NCBI RefSeq assembly: GCF_030285365.1
Contig: NZ_JASVDS010000006.1
Coordinates: forward strand, 1-64,000
From: Roseateles subflavus
Lineage (GTDB): Bacteria > Pseudomonadota > Gammaproteobacteria > Burkholderiales > Burkholderiaceae_C
Length of the DNA: 64,000 nucleotides
Reading direction: 5' to 3'
Shown: one piece after another, positions 16,567 to 25,956 of the stretch
Layout: each line of letters starts with the position of its first letter
How positions within the stretch are numbered: the first letter of the stretch is position 1
The notes under the pieces: generated by a model
What the model saw: the letters and a program-made list of their open reading frames with translations, nothing else
The model's database searches: none
What the model was told of the DNA's origin: nothing
Program-made: the position numbers and the translations under genes

Positions 16567-18552
16567 TCAGATCAGCACGTTGATGAGCGCGTTGCCAATG
16601 CCCATCAGCGCCGCACCGGAGATCAGGCCGGCACAGATGGGCTCGGCGCCCTCGACCCAGCGGCGGAAGCCGGCGCTCTTCGGGTCGGCCTCGTTGCGCT
16701 TGTGCATGATCCAGAACAGCAGCGCGCCGATGAACATGCAGATCACCGAATCCGGCGGCAGCACGACGCCCAGGCCGATGGACACGGACGACAGCGGGAA
16801 GCGGCCTTTCGTGCGCAGGCGCAGGACCTCGATGACCACGGCCGTCACGGCAGCCACGGCCATGGAGATCAGCGCGGAGGTCGGCAGCTGGCTGATGCCC
16901 TTGGCGATCAACTCGGCCACACCCTTCCACTGCAGCGCCGCCGGGAAGGCGAAGCTGTCGCTGACGATGGTGGCCGTGCTGCGCACGCCGTTTGCGTCCG
17001 GCGGCAGGAACAGCAGGAAGAACAGCGGCACGGCCGACAGGGTGCCCGCCAGGATGCCGATGATGTGGCCGAGGGCCTGGTGGCGCGGCTTGCCGCCGAG
17101 CATGTAGCCGGGCTTGATGTCCGACAGCAGGTTCGAGGCGTTCGACGCGATGTCGGACGTCATCGTGGCCGGCAGCAGGTTCGAGGCGGGATTGCTGCGG
17201 TCCAGAGCGCCCACGGTGAACTGCGTGATCTTGGACAGCGCCCCCGTCGGGGTCCACGATGTCAGGGCCATGGCGTTGGCGCAGATCACGGTCAGCACCA
17301 CGATCAGCGGCAGCGAGATGAAGCCCAGCAGCCAGGGCACGCCGAAGAAGGTGTGCGTCAGCCAGACGCTGACGAAGCCGAGGACGGGCACGCCGACGTA
17401 GGAGATCCACAGCGGCAGCTCGATGTCCCGCAGGATGTCCGGGCCCGAGGCCGCAGCTTCGGCCTTGGACTTGCGCTTGAAGAGGCTGGTGAACAGCTCC
17501 GGCTTGGCCAGCAGGCCCACCAGCGCCCCGACCACCATCATCGTCACGGCCCACCACAGGGACCACTGGTTGACGATCTCGGCTCGGTTCAGAGGCACGA
17601 CGGTGCCGTCCAGGCGCACGCGCGGGGCGATGTCGCCGAGCTGGATCATCAGCGGCGCCAGCACGCCGAAGTTCAGCAGCGCGCCGATCAGGCAGCTCGT
17701 GGCCACGGCCATGCCCATCAGGCCGCCGACGCCAATCATGGCCATGTCCAGCGTCAGGCGCAGGCCCAGGGTGCGCAACTCGGTGCCGAGAATCTTGGGG
17801 ATCCAGGCCTCGGCCTTGACGGCCCAGCTGTAGTAGTAGTCGTCCAGGCGCTCATGGAAATGCCAGGGCTCCTTCATGCCGGCCCACTGGTCCATGCGCA
17901 GGATCTTGAACTGGATGAGCTTCATCCAGCCATCGCTCACGAGGGCCTGGTAGACGGCGGCAAGACCCGCCACCTTGCCCAGCAGGCGGGCCTTGTAGAG
18001 GCCCTCGTCGCCATTGCCGGAATAGAGCGAGTCCAGCACCACGCCGCAGGCGCGGCCCTCGGGGAAGGGCAGCTGGTCCTCGTTGATGAAGCGGCGCTTC
18101 ATCGGGAATGCCACGAGCACGCCCAGGACGGACACGACGATCAGCCAGACCATCAGCTGCCACCAGGGAATGATGTGCCCGGTGAGCAGCATGTAGGCCG
18201 GCAGGCCGGCGATCAGCGGCATGACCGTGTAGCCGGCGGCCGTGGCGATGGACTGCGTGCAGTTGTTCTCCAGCACGCTGAAGTCGCGGGCCAGACCGGA
18301 GTTCGCCAGGGACTTGAAGAGCGCGAAGGCCAGGATCACGGAGGTCAAGCCGACGCCGATGCCCACGCCCGTCTTGGCGCCGATGTACAGCGCGGTCGCG
18401 GTCAGGATCAGGCCCAGCAGGAAGCCGGTCACTGCCGAGCGCGCCGTCAGCTGCGGCATGTCCTTCTGGTAGACATTGTTGAACCACCAGGCGTCTTTCT
18501 CTGCCCGGCTCCAGCTGCGAATCTGATCGTCGCTGAGGTGTTGGATGGCCAT
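16567..18552 (-). CDS. OPT family oligopeptide transporter
   Basis: About 661 residues from MAIQHLSDDQIRSW; the open frame extends further upstream but the extension is low complexity. A polytopic inner-membrane protein with roughly 14-16 hydrophobic segments and OPT-family features: the NNVYQKDMPQLT start, GAKTGVGIGVGLTSVI in an early helix, the ENNCTQSIATAAGY segment, and PEGRACGVVL. Family members import peptides or metal-siderophore complexes by proton coupling; bacterial members are poorly characterised, so the substrate is unknown. No nearby gene suggests one. Confidence 0.88.
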   Translation of the reverse strand: MAIQHLSDDQIRSWSRAEKDAWWFNNVYQKDMPQLTARSAVTGFLLGLILTATALYIGAKTGVGIGVGLTSVILAFALFKSLANSGLARDFSVLENNCTQSIATAAGYTVMPLIAGLPAYMLLTGHIIPWWQLMVWLIVVSVLGVLVAFPMKRRFINEDQLPFPEGRACGVVLDSLYSGNGDEGLYKARLLGKVAGLAAVYQALVSDGWMKLIQFKILRMDQWAGMKEPWHFHERLDDYYYSWAVKAEAWIPKILGTELRTLGLRLTLDMAMIGVGGLMGMAVATSCLIGALLNFGVLAPLMIQLGDIAPRVRLDGTVVPLNRAEIVNQWSLWWAVTMMVVGALVGLLAKPELFTSLFKRKSKAEAAASGPDILRDIELPLWISYVGVPVLGFVSVWLTHTFFGVPWLLGFISLPLIVVLTVICANAMALTSWTPTGALSKITQFTVGALDRSNPASNLLPATMTSDIASNASNLLSDIKPGYMLGGKPRHQALGHIIGILAGTLSAVPLFFLLFLPPDANGVRSTATIVSDSFAFPAALQWKGVAELIAKGISQLPTSALISMAVAAVTAVVIEVLRLRTKGRFPLSSVSIGLGVVLPPDSVICMFIGALLFWIMHKRNEADPKSAGFRRWVEGAEPICAGLISGAALMGIGNALINVLI

Positions 18553-18754
18553 GCTGTTCTCGATGTTGGATCGTCGGCGGACCGACGGGCGGCTGGCCGC
18601 GCTTGTGGCGCGGCTCCGCAAAGTTGCGCGGATTGTGTCAGCCCCGGTCTGGCGGCAACCAGCGGGTTGTCCAGTAGGGGCGGCCCCGAAAGGCCCGGCC
18701 AGCGCAGGCGTCCTGCCCGCGGCGGCCGCCTGCACATGCCGGCGTTCCTTCTCA

Positions 18755-18792
18755 AAAAGCAAAAAACCGCCGAGGCTGGGGCCAGGGCGGTT
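18755..18792 (-). terminator. Rho-independent terminator for the tRNA-Pro transcript
   Basis: On the minus strand AACCGCC and GGCGGTT form a stem around a 14-base loop, followed directly by T6 and a second T-run. It lies about 130 bases beyond the 3' end of tRNA-Pro; the 33-bp repeats fill the gap. Confidence 0.82.
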
Positions 18793-18823
18793 CAGGGGCG
18801 GGACCCGTCAGGTCCGGCAGGCA

Positions 18824-18922
18824 CTGCGCGGCGGTGCCGTGCAGTACGAACAGCTTCCGCGCGGCGTTGCCGAGCAGTACGAAAAACACCTGCGCGGCGT
18901 TGCCGTGCAGCATGAAAAAGAT
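18824..18922 (-). repeat. Three imperfect 33-bp tandem repeats in the tRNA-Pro trailer
   Basis: Three head-to-tail units at 18824-18856, 18857-18889 and 18890-18922 share a core (c-t/c-gcgcggcg-t/g-tgccg followed by gcag). They lie exactly between tRNA-Pro and its terminator, the last unit touching the tRNA CCA. 33 is a multiple of three, and on the minus strand a 53-codon frame (ATG at 18913, stop at 18752) reads through all copies with an LHGNAAQ-like repeat; it has no clear ribosome site. Confidence 0.8.
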
Positions 18923-18998
18923 GGTCGGGGCGGCGGGATTCGAACTCGCGACCCTCTGCTCCCAAAGCAGATGCGCTACCAGGCTGCGCTACGCCCCG
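18922..18998 (-). tRNA. tRNA-Pro (anticodon TGG)
   Basis: Complete cloverleaf with CGGGGCG acceptor stem, anticodon loop TTTGGGA giving TGG, T-arm GAGTTCGAATC and encoded CCA. A TAGAAT -10 box (19011-19016) stands 13 bases before the 5' end. Confidence 0.95.
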
Positions 18999-19010
18999 AC
19001 GAAGCCTTGC

Positions 19011-19016
19011 ATTCTA
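19011..19016 (-). promoter_or_regulatory. -10 box of tRNA-Pro
   Basis: TAGAAT on the minus strand, correctly placed for a transcript beginning just before the tRNA. No good -35 match is visible; a GC-rich inverted repeat (CCCGGG...CCCGGG) lies immediately upstream. Confidence 0.5.
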
Positions 19017-19067
19017 ACCCGGGATTTGGCGTCCGCCCGGGAAATCGATGATGAGCGCCCTGGCGCC

Positions 19068-22000
19068 TCAGCCGACGACCTCCACCAGCCGGCCCTGACC
19101 CGTGATGAACGCCGTGCGGACGGGCTCGCCGGGCTGCAGCGCCTGCACCGCCGCGCGGTACTGCTGAAGCTGCTGCACATAGTCGTCCTGCCGCTGCGGC
19201 GCCTCGTGCAGCTTGTAGTCCAGCACCCACCACTGCGGCACGCCACCAGGCTCGGCCGCCCGCAGCACGAGCCGGTCCAGGCGCAGGTCCTGCCCCTCGT
19301 GGCTCACCGGCACTTCGTTGCCCGCCCACAGCAGCGCGCTCGTGTCGAAGAAGGGACTGCACTCGGGGCTGGCGAGGATGGCCCGCACCGCACGGTCCAG
19401 GCGCTCGCTGCGCCGGGCGTCCAGGCCGTACATCTGAGCCGCCGCGCCCACCAGCAGCTCGAGCGAGGCGCCCTGCCCCTGCGGCCCGCTGACCCATTCC
19501 AGCACCCGGTGCATGGCTTCGCCGAGCGCGGCCATCTCGTCGAGCTCGGCCGTCCGGACCACCAGCTCTGCGGGCTCGTGCCGCCCGCCCGCGGGCGCCG
19601 CGCTGGGCGTCTCCTGCGGCGGCAGCACCGGCAGCTCCAGCAGCGTGGGCGTCTCCGCCCCGCCCGCCGGAAGTGGCACTTCGGCCGGCTGCCAGTCCCT
19701 CGCGGCATCGCGCAGCCGCTGCCACCAGCTGCTGGCGCTGCCCGCCCGGGCCGACACACTCCGGCTCAGCACCAGCCGCGACTTGGCACGCGTCATGGCC
19801 ACGTACAGCGCGTTGAGCTCCTCCCGCTGCCGCTCGCCTTGCTCGAATCGCATCAAGGGCTCCAGCGCGGGCGGCGGCGTGCTTTCCGACGCGATGAAGG
19901 CCACGCGCCGCGGTGCCGGCAGGTCCACCGGCCAGTCGACGAGCAAGGTGGCGTGGTCCGCGCGGGCCGGGGCCGCATCGCAATCCATCATCACGACGAC
20001 GCGAGCCTCCAGCCCCTTCGCGCCGTGAACCGTCAGCAGCTGCACGGCATCGGCCTCCGCATGAGCCGGCAGGCTCAGCGCGCGCTGGCGCAGCGCCCGC
20101 ACGAAACCGTAGACCGTGGCGTAGCGCCCGCCATCGAGGTCCAGCGCCAGGCCGAGCAGGGATTGCAGGGCATGCAGGCGGCTGCGTCGCTCGCTGGGCG
20201 GCACGCGGGCGGCCACGCGGGCCAGCAGATCCCCTTCCGACAGCACGCGGTCGAGCAGCTCATGGGGCGTGCTGTGCTGCAGCCGGGCCGACCACGCGCC
20301 CAGCAGCAGACGCGCGCGTTGCAGGGCGGGCTCGAGCGAGGCGTCGTCCGCCTGCATCAGCGCCTGCCAGAAACTGGTCTTCTGGCGGGGCGGGTGATCA
20401 TCGTCGGGCTCGGCCGCCTCCACGCCGGCCTGCAGGCGACGGACCGTGCCGGCCGCCACCGACAGCTGCAGCAGCCCCGCCTCGCTGACGTCGAACAGCG
20501 GACTGCGCAAGGCATGCGCCAGGGACAGGTCATGCGCCGGTGACGCGAGGGCATCGAGCAGGGCCAGCAGGTCGCGCACATCCGGCGCGTCCAGCAGCGT
20601 CATCTCCTCGGGGGCGACGTGGGCGATGCCGCGGGCCTTGAGTGCCTCGGCCAGCACCCGCAAGGCCTCGCGTCGACGGGCCAGCACGAAGACGTCGCCC
20701 GGCTGGAGGCCGCCCTGCGCGAGCAGCTCTGCGAGGGCCCGCGCCACGCGCTCGGCTTCGGCCGCGCGCCGCTGCAGCTCGGGCTCGTGCCGGGCTTGCG
20801 CAAGACTGGGGCGCCAGGCGAGCTCGCCCGCCTCGGCCGCGAGGTCCAGCTCAGGCGCGGCGTCGTCAACATCGGCGTCGTCGTCCACAGCGGCCGGGGC
20901 ATCCAGACACCACACGCCGGCCAGCGCATCGGGCTCGGACGACTCCGTGGTGTGCGGACGGAAGCCCTGGTACTCCCCCAACGCCTGCGCCTGCGACAGG
21001 GCCGCATTCACCGCCTCCAGCACCTCGGGCGCATTGCGGCGCGTGTGGTCGCAGGCCAGCACGGCGGCATCGAGGCCGCGCTGCAGAAAGTCGCGCGCCG
21101 CGGCAAACACGCGGGGCTCGGCGCGCCGGAAGCGATAGATGCTCTGCTTCGGGTCCCCCACGATGAACACGGACAGCGGCCGCTGCCCGCTCCCGCCGCC
21201 GCCGGCCCCGGTGTACGACGACAGCCAGGCATAGAGGGCCTGCCACTGCAGGGGGCTGGTGTCCTGGAACTCGTCGATGAGCAGGTGGCGCAGCTGCGCA
21301 TCGAGGCGCTCCTGCACCCAGCCGGCGAGCGCGGCGTCGCCGAGCACGGCCAGCGCGCCACGCTCCAGATCGTTCATGTCCACGAGGCCGCGCGTCTGCT
21401 TGAGCTGGTCGAAACTGTCGATCAGCACGAGGCTGAGGCGGGACAGCTGCTGATGCAGTGTCTGGGCGGCGAGCTGGTCCAGGCCACGCTGGATCAGCAC
21501 CACCTCCTCGGCCAATGTGAGCGCCAGCGCGCAGCTGGACAGCGCCTTGACCGGCGTGCCCGCCTTGGTCAGCAGCTTCGAGCGCAGCACCTCGAACAGC
21601 GCCGCCCCCGACGCTTGCGCCGTCAGTGCCTGCTCGATGGCGACGGCGGCCTTGCGCATGGTCTCGTTGCGCCCCTGCCCCAGCTCGAGGGCCAGGTCTT
21701 GCCACTGCGAGCGCATCGCGTCCACCAGCGCCAGGGGCGTGGCTTCGGCAAAGCGCGCCGAGACCGACGCCGGCCCCTCGACGCTGCTCATCAGCACGCC
21801 CTCGGCATCGGCGAGGCGCAGTTCCACGCGCTTGGCAAAGCCGGCCTCGAGCCAGCGCAGCACCTTGCTTCGGCCACAGACGTCGACGAGGCCCTGGTAG
21901 TCGGACAGCAACGCCGCATCGGCCAGCACCCGCGCATGGAAGCTGCGCCAGACGTCTGGCATCAGCTCGCTCTCGTCCTCCAGCAGCTGCAGCTCGGGCG

Positions 22001-22496
22001 CGATGCCCAGGTCCTGCAGCAGCGCCATGGGCGCGGCGCGCAGCAGCTGCGAGAACCACGCATGGAAGGTGCGGATCTCCACCGGCCGCCCGCCCTGCAG
22101 GAGCTGCTGCTGCAGGTCTTGCAGCAGCGGCGCGGCGCGTTCGGCGTCGGCCTCGCTCATGCCGCGCTGGCGCAGGGCCAGGCAGCGCCCCTCGTGGGTG
22201 GTGCGGGCGAATTCGGCCAGCCATTCCGAGAGGCGCTGGCGCATCTCGCCCGCGGCTTTGCGCGTGAAGGTGATGGCCACGATCTGCTGCGGCTGCACGC
22301 CCTCCAGCAGCGCCCTCAGGATGCGGGACACCAGCATCCAGGTCTTGCCCGCGCCCGCGCAGGCCTCGACCACGACACTGCGCCGCGGATCGCAGGCCAC
22401 GGTGTAGAACTGCTCCCGCGGCACGATCCGGCCGTCGACCGTATAGGCGGCCTGGGCGGCAGCGGCCGCGTGCTGATTCATGTCCTGCGCCGCCAT
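19068..22496 (-). CDS. addA: AddA-type UvrD/RecB helicase-nuclease
   Basis: 1142 residues from MAAQDMNQH, whose ATG overlaps the addB stop by one base (TGATG). Superfamily-1 helicase motifs are visible: Walker A EACAGAGKTWML (about 44-55), motif Ia ITFTRKAAGEM, motif II LLIDEFQDTSPLQW, motif III FIVGDPKQSIYRFR, motif V LLTVHGAKGLEARVV and motif VI LYVAMTRAKSRL. The C-terminus carries a RecB-like nuclease core (LRLDRLVL... then VLDYKL). With AddB it should form a RecBCD-equivalent enzyme that resects double-strand ends for RecA. Confidence 0.92.
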   Translation of the reverse strand: MAAQDMNQHAAAAAQAAYTVDGRIVPREQFYTVACDPRRSVVVEACAGAGKTWMLVSRILRALLEGVQPQQIVAITFTRKAAGEMRQRLSEWLAEFARTTHEGRCLALRQRGMSEADAERAAPLLQDLQQQLLQGGRPVEIRTFHAWFSQLLRAAPMALLQDLGIAPELQLLEDESELMPDVWRSFHARVLADAALLSDYQGLVDVCGRSKVLRWLEAGFAKRVELRLADAEGVLMSSVEGPASVSARFAEATPLALVDAMRSQWQDLALELGQGRNETMRKAAVAIEQALTAQASGAALFEVLRSKLLTKAGTPVKALSSCALALTLAEEVVLIQRGLDQLAAQTLHQQLSRLSLVLIDSFDQLKQTRGLVDMNDLERGALAVLGDAALAGWVQERLDAQLRHLLIDEFQDTSPLQWQALYAWLSSYTGAGGGGSGQRPLSVFIVGDPKQSIYRFRRAEPRVFAAARDFLQRGLDAAVLACDHTRRNAPEVLEAVNAALSQAQALGEYQGFRPHTTESSEPDALAGVWCLDAPAAVDDDADVDDAAPELDLAAEAGELAWRPSLAQARHEPELQRRAAEAERVARALAELLAQGGLQPGDVFVLARRREALRVLAEALKARGIAHVAPEEMTLLDAPDVRDLLALLDALASPAHDLSLAHALRSPLFDVSEAGLLQLSVAAGTVRRLQAGVEAAEPDDDHPPRQKTSFWQALMQADDASLEPALQRARLLLGAWSARLQHSTPHELLDRVLSEGDLLARVAARVPPSERRSRLHALQSLLGLALDLDGGRYATVYGFVRALRQRALSLPAHAEADAVQLLTVHGAKGLEARVVVMMDCDAAPARADHATLLVDWPVDLPAPRRVAFIASESTPPPALEPLMRFEQGERQREELNALYVAMTRAKSRLVLSRSVSARAGSASSWWQRLRDAARDWQPAEVPLPAGGAETPTLLELPVLPPQETPSAAPAGGRHEPAELVVRTAELDEMAALGEAMHRVLEWVSGPQGQGASLELLVGAAAQMYGLDARRSERLDRAVRAILASPECSPFFDTSALLWAGNEVPVSHEGQDLRLDRLVLRAAEPGGVPQWWVLDYKLHEAPQRQDDYVQQLQQYRAAVQALQPGEPVRTAFITGQGRLVEVVG

Positions 22497-25171
22497 CAAA
22501 GGCTTCCTTCCCACCAGTCATCCTTGCGGCACAGGCCGCGCACGGCGCACACCGCGCACGCCCGCCCTTCCCCCAGCGCCGGCAGCGCCTCGCCCGCCTG
22601 CACCGCGGCCAGGTCCCGCTCCAGGCCTTCGCGCAGCCGCTCGGCACTCACCTGCACGTCAGGGTGCGGCAGCAGCGGCAGCCCCTTGCTGTCATCGAGC
22701 ATCAGGTAGGCGGCTTCCAGCGTGATGCCGGACTGCGCCGCCTCGTCGGCGCACAGCAGCGCGTACACCGCCAGCTGGGTGTCCTCCAGCGGACGCTTGA
22801 GCTTGTCCCGGAGGGCGTCGGCCGAACCGGTCTTGTAGTCCAGCAGCAGGCGCCGCGTGCCCCCATCGCCGTGTCCATCCCGGCGGTCCAGCCGTCCCTG
22901 CAGCACGAGCGCCTGCAGCGCCGGGTGGGGCCACGGCCGGCATTCGCGGGGCTCCTCGCCGCCTTCGTACGTCCATCCCGCGGCCTGGTGATCGGCGAGC
23001 CAGGCGAGATAGCGCGGCACCAGGCGCCGGAAGCTGGCGAGATAAGGCAGGAACTCGGCCTCGGACAGTCCCATGCGCTGGCGCTCCTGCTCGGCAGCCT
23101 CGGCCAGGGCCTGGGCCGGATCGGCAGGTGGCTGCTCGCGCGCCTGCTCGTGGAAGCGGTGCAGGACGGCATGCAGCCAGTTGCCGTAGTCGCGCTTGTC
23201 GAGCTCTTCGCTGAGCTCCTCGTCTTCACGCAGGCCCAGCAGCTGCTGGCCGAAGAACTGGTAAGGGCAGTTGCGCAGGGCCTCGAGCGCGCTGGCGCTG
23301 AGCGAGCGCGGCAGCATGCCCGCGGCGCTCGCCTGCGCCCTGTGCGTGGGCTGCGAGGCCAGGATGCGCTGAGGGCGGGGGTCCACCCAGACCGGGATCG
23401 CCCCCTGCCCGGCCTGCTCACGTGCGGCCTCCAGTCGCTCCAGCAGCGGGCTGCGGGCCAGCGGCTCACTGCCGGCGCGATCGCAGCGAAGCACCGTCAG
23501 CAGCGGCGCGCGCAGCAGCTGCACGAAGCCGGCCGCGAGCTGCAGCCGGCGGCTGTTCTGGTCTGGCAGGCCCAGCTGCCGCGCCAGGGTGTCCGGCAAC
23601 AGCGCCGGCCCGGCCGGCACGTTGCCCAGCGTCTGCGCATCCGCCCCGGGCAGCACCACGGCGGCAAACGGTCGCAGCATGGCGCGCGCCATCGGGGTGA
23701 CCAGCACCTGCAGGTCCGCGGGCAGCGTGGGCGTGAACTGCTGCGCCTCCAGCGTCTCGTTGATCCATTGGACAAAGTCGGCGCTGCCCAGCTGCGTGGT
23801 CTCCAGCGCGAGCTGGTGCGCAGAGCCGGGCCAGGGCTCGCGTTGCAGCCACAGGGCCTGCAGCAGGGGCTTGCCGGCGGGCAGCTGCTCGATCAGGGCC
23901 AGCGCCTCCAGCCGCTCCAGCAGACGGCGGAGCTGCTCCAGCCACTGGGCCAGCGGACGCCGCGCCGCGCCGGCGCGCAGCACGGCCAGCAGCTCCTGGG
24001 CGTCCTGCCACAGCGGCGCCGCGGCACCCTTGAGCTGCTCCGCACGGACCGCCCCCGCCTGCACCCAGCCCACACGCCGGCACTGCGCCTCGAGTGCATC
24101 GACGGCACTCGCGCCGAGCCGCTCGCGCAGGCGCCTCGCGAGGTCGCTCTTGAGCCACAGCAGCAGGTCATCGACGCTGGCACGCGGCTGGGCCGCCCGC
24201 AGCAGGGCCATCAGCTGCGCGGCTTCCGGGGTCGTCGCGAGGGTCCAGCCGGTCTCGTCTCCCAGCCGGACGGACTGCCGCTCCAGCAGCGCCCGCACAC
24301 GGCGGACGAGGACCCGGTCCTGGGCGATCAGAGCCACGGGCACCTCCTGGCGCCGCAGATGCTCGAGCACCGTGGCCGCCGTGCACTGGGCCAGTGACTC
24401 GCGGTCCTCGCAGCGCGCCTCGTGCAGGCGCGCGGGCGGTGGGTCCTGCGCCAGCTGCTCCAGGGTGCGATCGGCATCCAGCAGCAGGCAGGGGATGCCC
24501 TCCTCGGCCGCGCGGGCGAGCAGCGCATCGCTCAGGGGGTCCGCGCCACCGGCCCGCAGCAGCACCCAGGCACTGGGGCGCAGGCCGAAGAGCGCATCCG
24601 TGGCCGGCACGCGGCTGTCGCTCGCGGCCCATTCCAGCGCCACCAGCGACAGCGCCTGCTCCAGATCCGCCGGCCCGCCCTGCTGCAGCGCGAGCCGGGC
24701 GCTGGGCCAGAAGGCGCTCCGCCCCTGCGGCCCCAAGGTCGCGGCATGGCGTGCCAGCGCCTGGGCCAGCTCCACCAGATGCTGGATGGCCAGCTGGTAG
24801 GCGCGTGGATCCCGCTGACGCAGCGCCTCCGCCCAGCTCTGCCCGGCCAGCAGCTGGCGGGCGTTGAGCGCGTCGATGGCGGCATCGAAGCTGATCTGCA
24901 GGCCCTGGGACAGCGGGGTCGGCCCGAGCGCGGCAGCCAGGCTGTGCGTCGTCTCCATTCGTGGCTGCCACAGGCTGGTGCTGCGCCAGGCCCGGCGCGC
25001 GGACGCCAGCTGCTGTGCAAACGGCAGCAGCATGATCGCGTCGCGGCTGGGGACGCCCCTTGCCTGCATCCACGCCGCCACACGAGCGGCCACGGCATCC
25101 CAGAAGGGGCGCGCGCCGTCGCCCAGGCTCAGGGGCAGGTGTTGTGTCTCGATCTGTTGTTCTGCAGTCAC
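22496..25171 (-). CDS. addB: AddB-type PD-(D/E)XK exonuclease subunit
   Basis: About 891 residues from the proposed GTG start (VTAEQQIETQHL) at 25171; ATG codons further upstream (25306 or 25369) keep the frame but add a low-complexity leader. The N-terminal two thirds resemble an inactivated helicase, as in AddB. The C-terminal nuclease has LLDYKTGSADALRDKLK and the four cysteines of the iron-sulfur nuclease subfamily: one in LRNCPYQFFGQQLLGL and three in CAVCAVRGLC just before the end. Coupled to addA by overlapping stop and start. The start codon is the least certain point. Confidence 0.87.
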   Translation of the reverse strand: MTAEQQIETQHLPLSLGDGARPFWDAVAARVAAWMQARGVPSRDAIMLLPFAQQLASARRAWRSTSLWQPRMETTHSLAAALGPTPLSQGLQISFDAAIDALNARQLLAGQSWAEALRQRDPRAYQLAIQHLVELAQALARHAATLGPQGRSAFWPSARLALQQGGPADLEQALSLVALEWAASDSRVPATDALFGLRPSAWVLLRAGGADPLSDALLARAAEEGIPCLLLDADRTLEQLAQDPPPARLHEARCEDRESLAQCTAATVLEHLRRQEVPVALIAQDRVLVRRVRALLERQSVRLGDETGWTLATTPEAAQLMALLRAAQPRASVDDLLLWLKSDLARRLRERLGASAVDALEAQCRRVGWVQAGAVRAEQLKGAAAPLWQDAQELLAVLRAGAARRPLAQWLEQLRRLLERLEALALIEQLPAGKPLLQALWLQREPWPGSAHQLALETTQLGSADFVQWINETLEAQQFTPTLPADLQVLVTPMARAMLRPFAAVVLPGADAQTLGNVPAGPALLPDTLARQLGLPDQNSRRLQLAAGFVQLLRAPLLTVLRCDRAGSEPLARSPLLERLEAAREQAGQGAIPVWVDPRPQRILASQPTHRAQASAAGMLPRSLSASALEALRNCPYQFFGQQLLGLREDEELSEELDKRDYGNWLHAVLHRFHEQAREQPPADPAQALAEAAEQERQRMGLSEAEFLPYLASFRRLVPRYLAWLADHQAAGWTYEGGEEPRECRPWPHPALQALVLQGRLDRRDGHGDGGTRRLLLDYKTGSADALRDKLKRPLEDTQLAVYALLCADEAAQSGITLEAAYLMLDDSKGLPLLPHPDVQVSAERLREGLERDLAAVQAGEALPALGEGRACAVCAVRGLCRKDDWWEGSL

Positions 25172-25371
25172 GCCCTGGCGGCTCCGTCCCGTCGTCGGGC
25201 CCCGGCGGGCGCCGAGGCATGGGGCCTTGGACCCCGAAGGTCTCGGGCCCTTGGCTCTTGTGTCAGAATCATTGTGCCCTGAGTCCCGCCCATGGAAGTG
25301 CTCCATGACGGCAGTCCTCCCGGACAGCGACTCGGGCCCCGGCTGCATGCAGCCTGTCCAAGGACTCATCC

Positions 25372-25701
25372 ATGAGCAGCGAACTGATCAAACACATCTC
25401 CGACGCGTCGTTCGACGCCGATGTCATCCAATCCTCCACGCCCGTGCTGGTGGACTACTGGGCCGAATGGTGCGGCCCCTGCAAGATGATCGCCCCCATC
25501 CTGGACGAAGTGGCCAAGGATTACGGCAGCCGCCTGCAGGTCACCAAGATGAATGTGGACGAGAACCGCGAAGTGCCCGCCAAGTTCGGCATCCGCGGCA
25601 TCCCGACCCTCATGCTCTTCAAGGATGGCCAGCTCGCCGCCACGAAGGTCGGCGCCCTGACCAAGGCCCAGTTGACGTCCTTCCTCGACGCCAACCTATA
25701 A
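25372..25701 (+). CDS. trxA: Thioredoxin
   Basis: 109 residues with the thioredoxin active site [16 protein letters not shown] (CGPC at about 34-37), the [11 protein letters not shown] cis-proline loop, and the usual length. It is a cytosolic disulfide reductase recycled by thioredoxin reductase and donates electrons to ribonucleotide reductase, PAPS reductase and others. It is divergent from addB and precedes rho, the order trxA-rho that is common in proteobacteria. Starts at [11 protein letters not shown]. Confidence 0.96.
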   Translation: MSSELIKHISDASFDADVIQSSTPVLVDYWAEWCGPCKMIAPILDEVAKDYGSRLQVTKMNVDENREVPAKFGIRGIPTLMLFKDGQLAATKVGALTKAQLTSFLDANL

Positions 25702-25956
25702 TCTCCTCACATGCCCGGCCCCACTCGGCCGGGCTTGAATGGCCAACATGCCCCAGCCGGACCGGCTTCGGGGCATGGACTCGGCGCCCAAGCTCCCTTT
25801 TTGTCCCTGACTTGTAGTGATGGCCTCCCGTGCGCTGCGCATGGCGGGTCGTGACCCTGTGGATGGCAATGGTGAAGTCAATCCTGATGGCTGTGGCGAC
25901 CGAAGATCCTGTCCCGGGTTCTTGGCAGACCCTGGACGACCCAACCGGGTTTTTCC
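25702..25956 (+). promoter_or_regulatory. rho leader with small overlapping open frame and hairpin
   Basis: 255 bases between trxA and rho. A GC stem (GCCCGGCC / GGCCGGGC) about 12 bases after trxA may terminate or process its transcript. Further on, a 51-codon frame starts at 25820 and ends at 25975, overlapping the rho start by 19 bases. A bulged hairpin with a T5 tail (25913-25954) ends two bases before the rho ATG. No Shine-Dalgarno sequence is visible for rho. Rho is autoregulated in E. coli through its leader; this layout suggests something similar, but it is inference. Confidence 0.45.

Noticed and set aside
16483-18915. An 810-codon plus-strand frame opposite the OPT transporter
   Set aside because: Antisense to a clear membrane protein gene; composition is His/Gln/Arg/Asp-rich noise with no domain.
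18824-18922. Considered a CRISPR array
   Set aside because: The units are directly adjacent with no spacers, and no cas genes are present.
19068-25171. Considered a phage-defence helicase-nuclease pair
   Set aside because: Domain order, the AddB cysteine set and the tight addB-addA coupling fit the housekeeping recombination enzyme, with no defence genes nearby.
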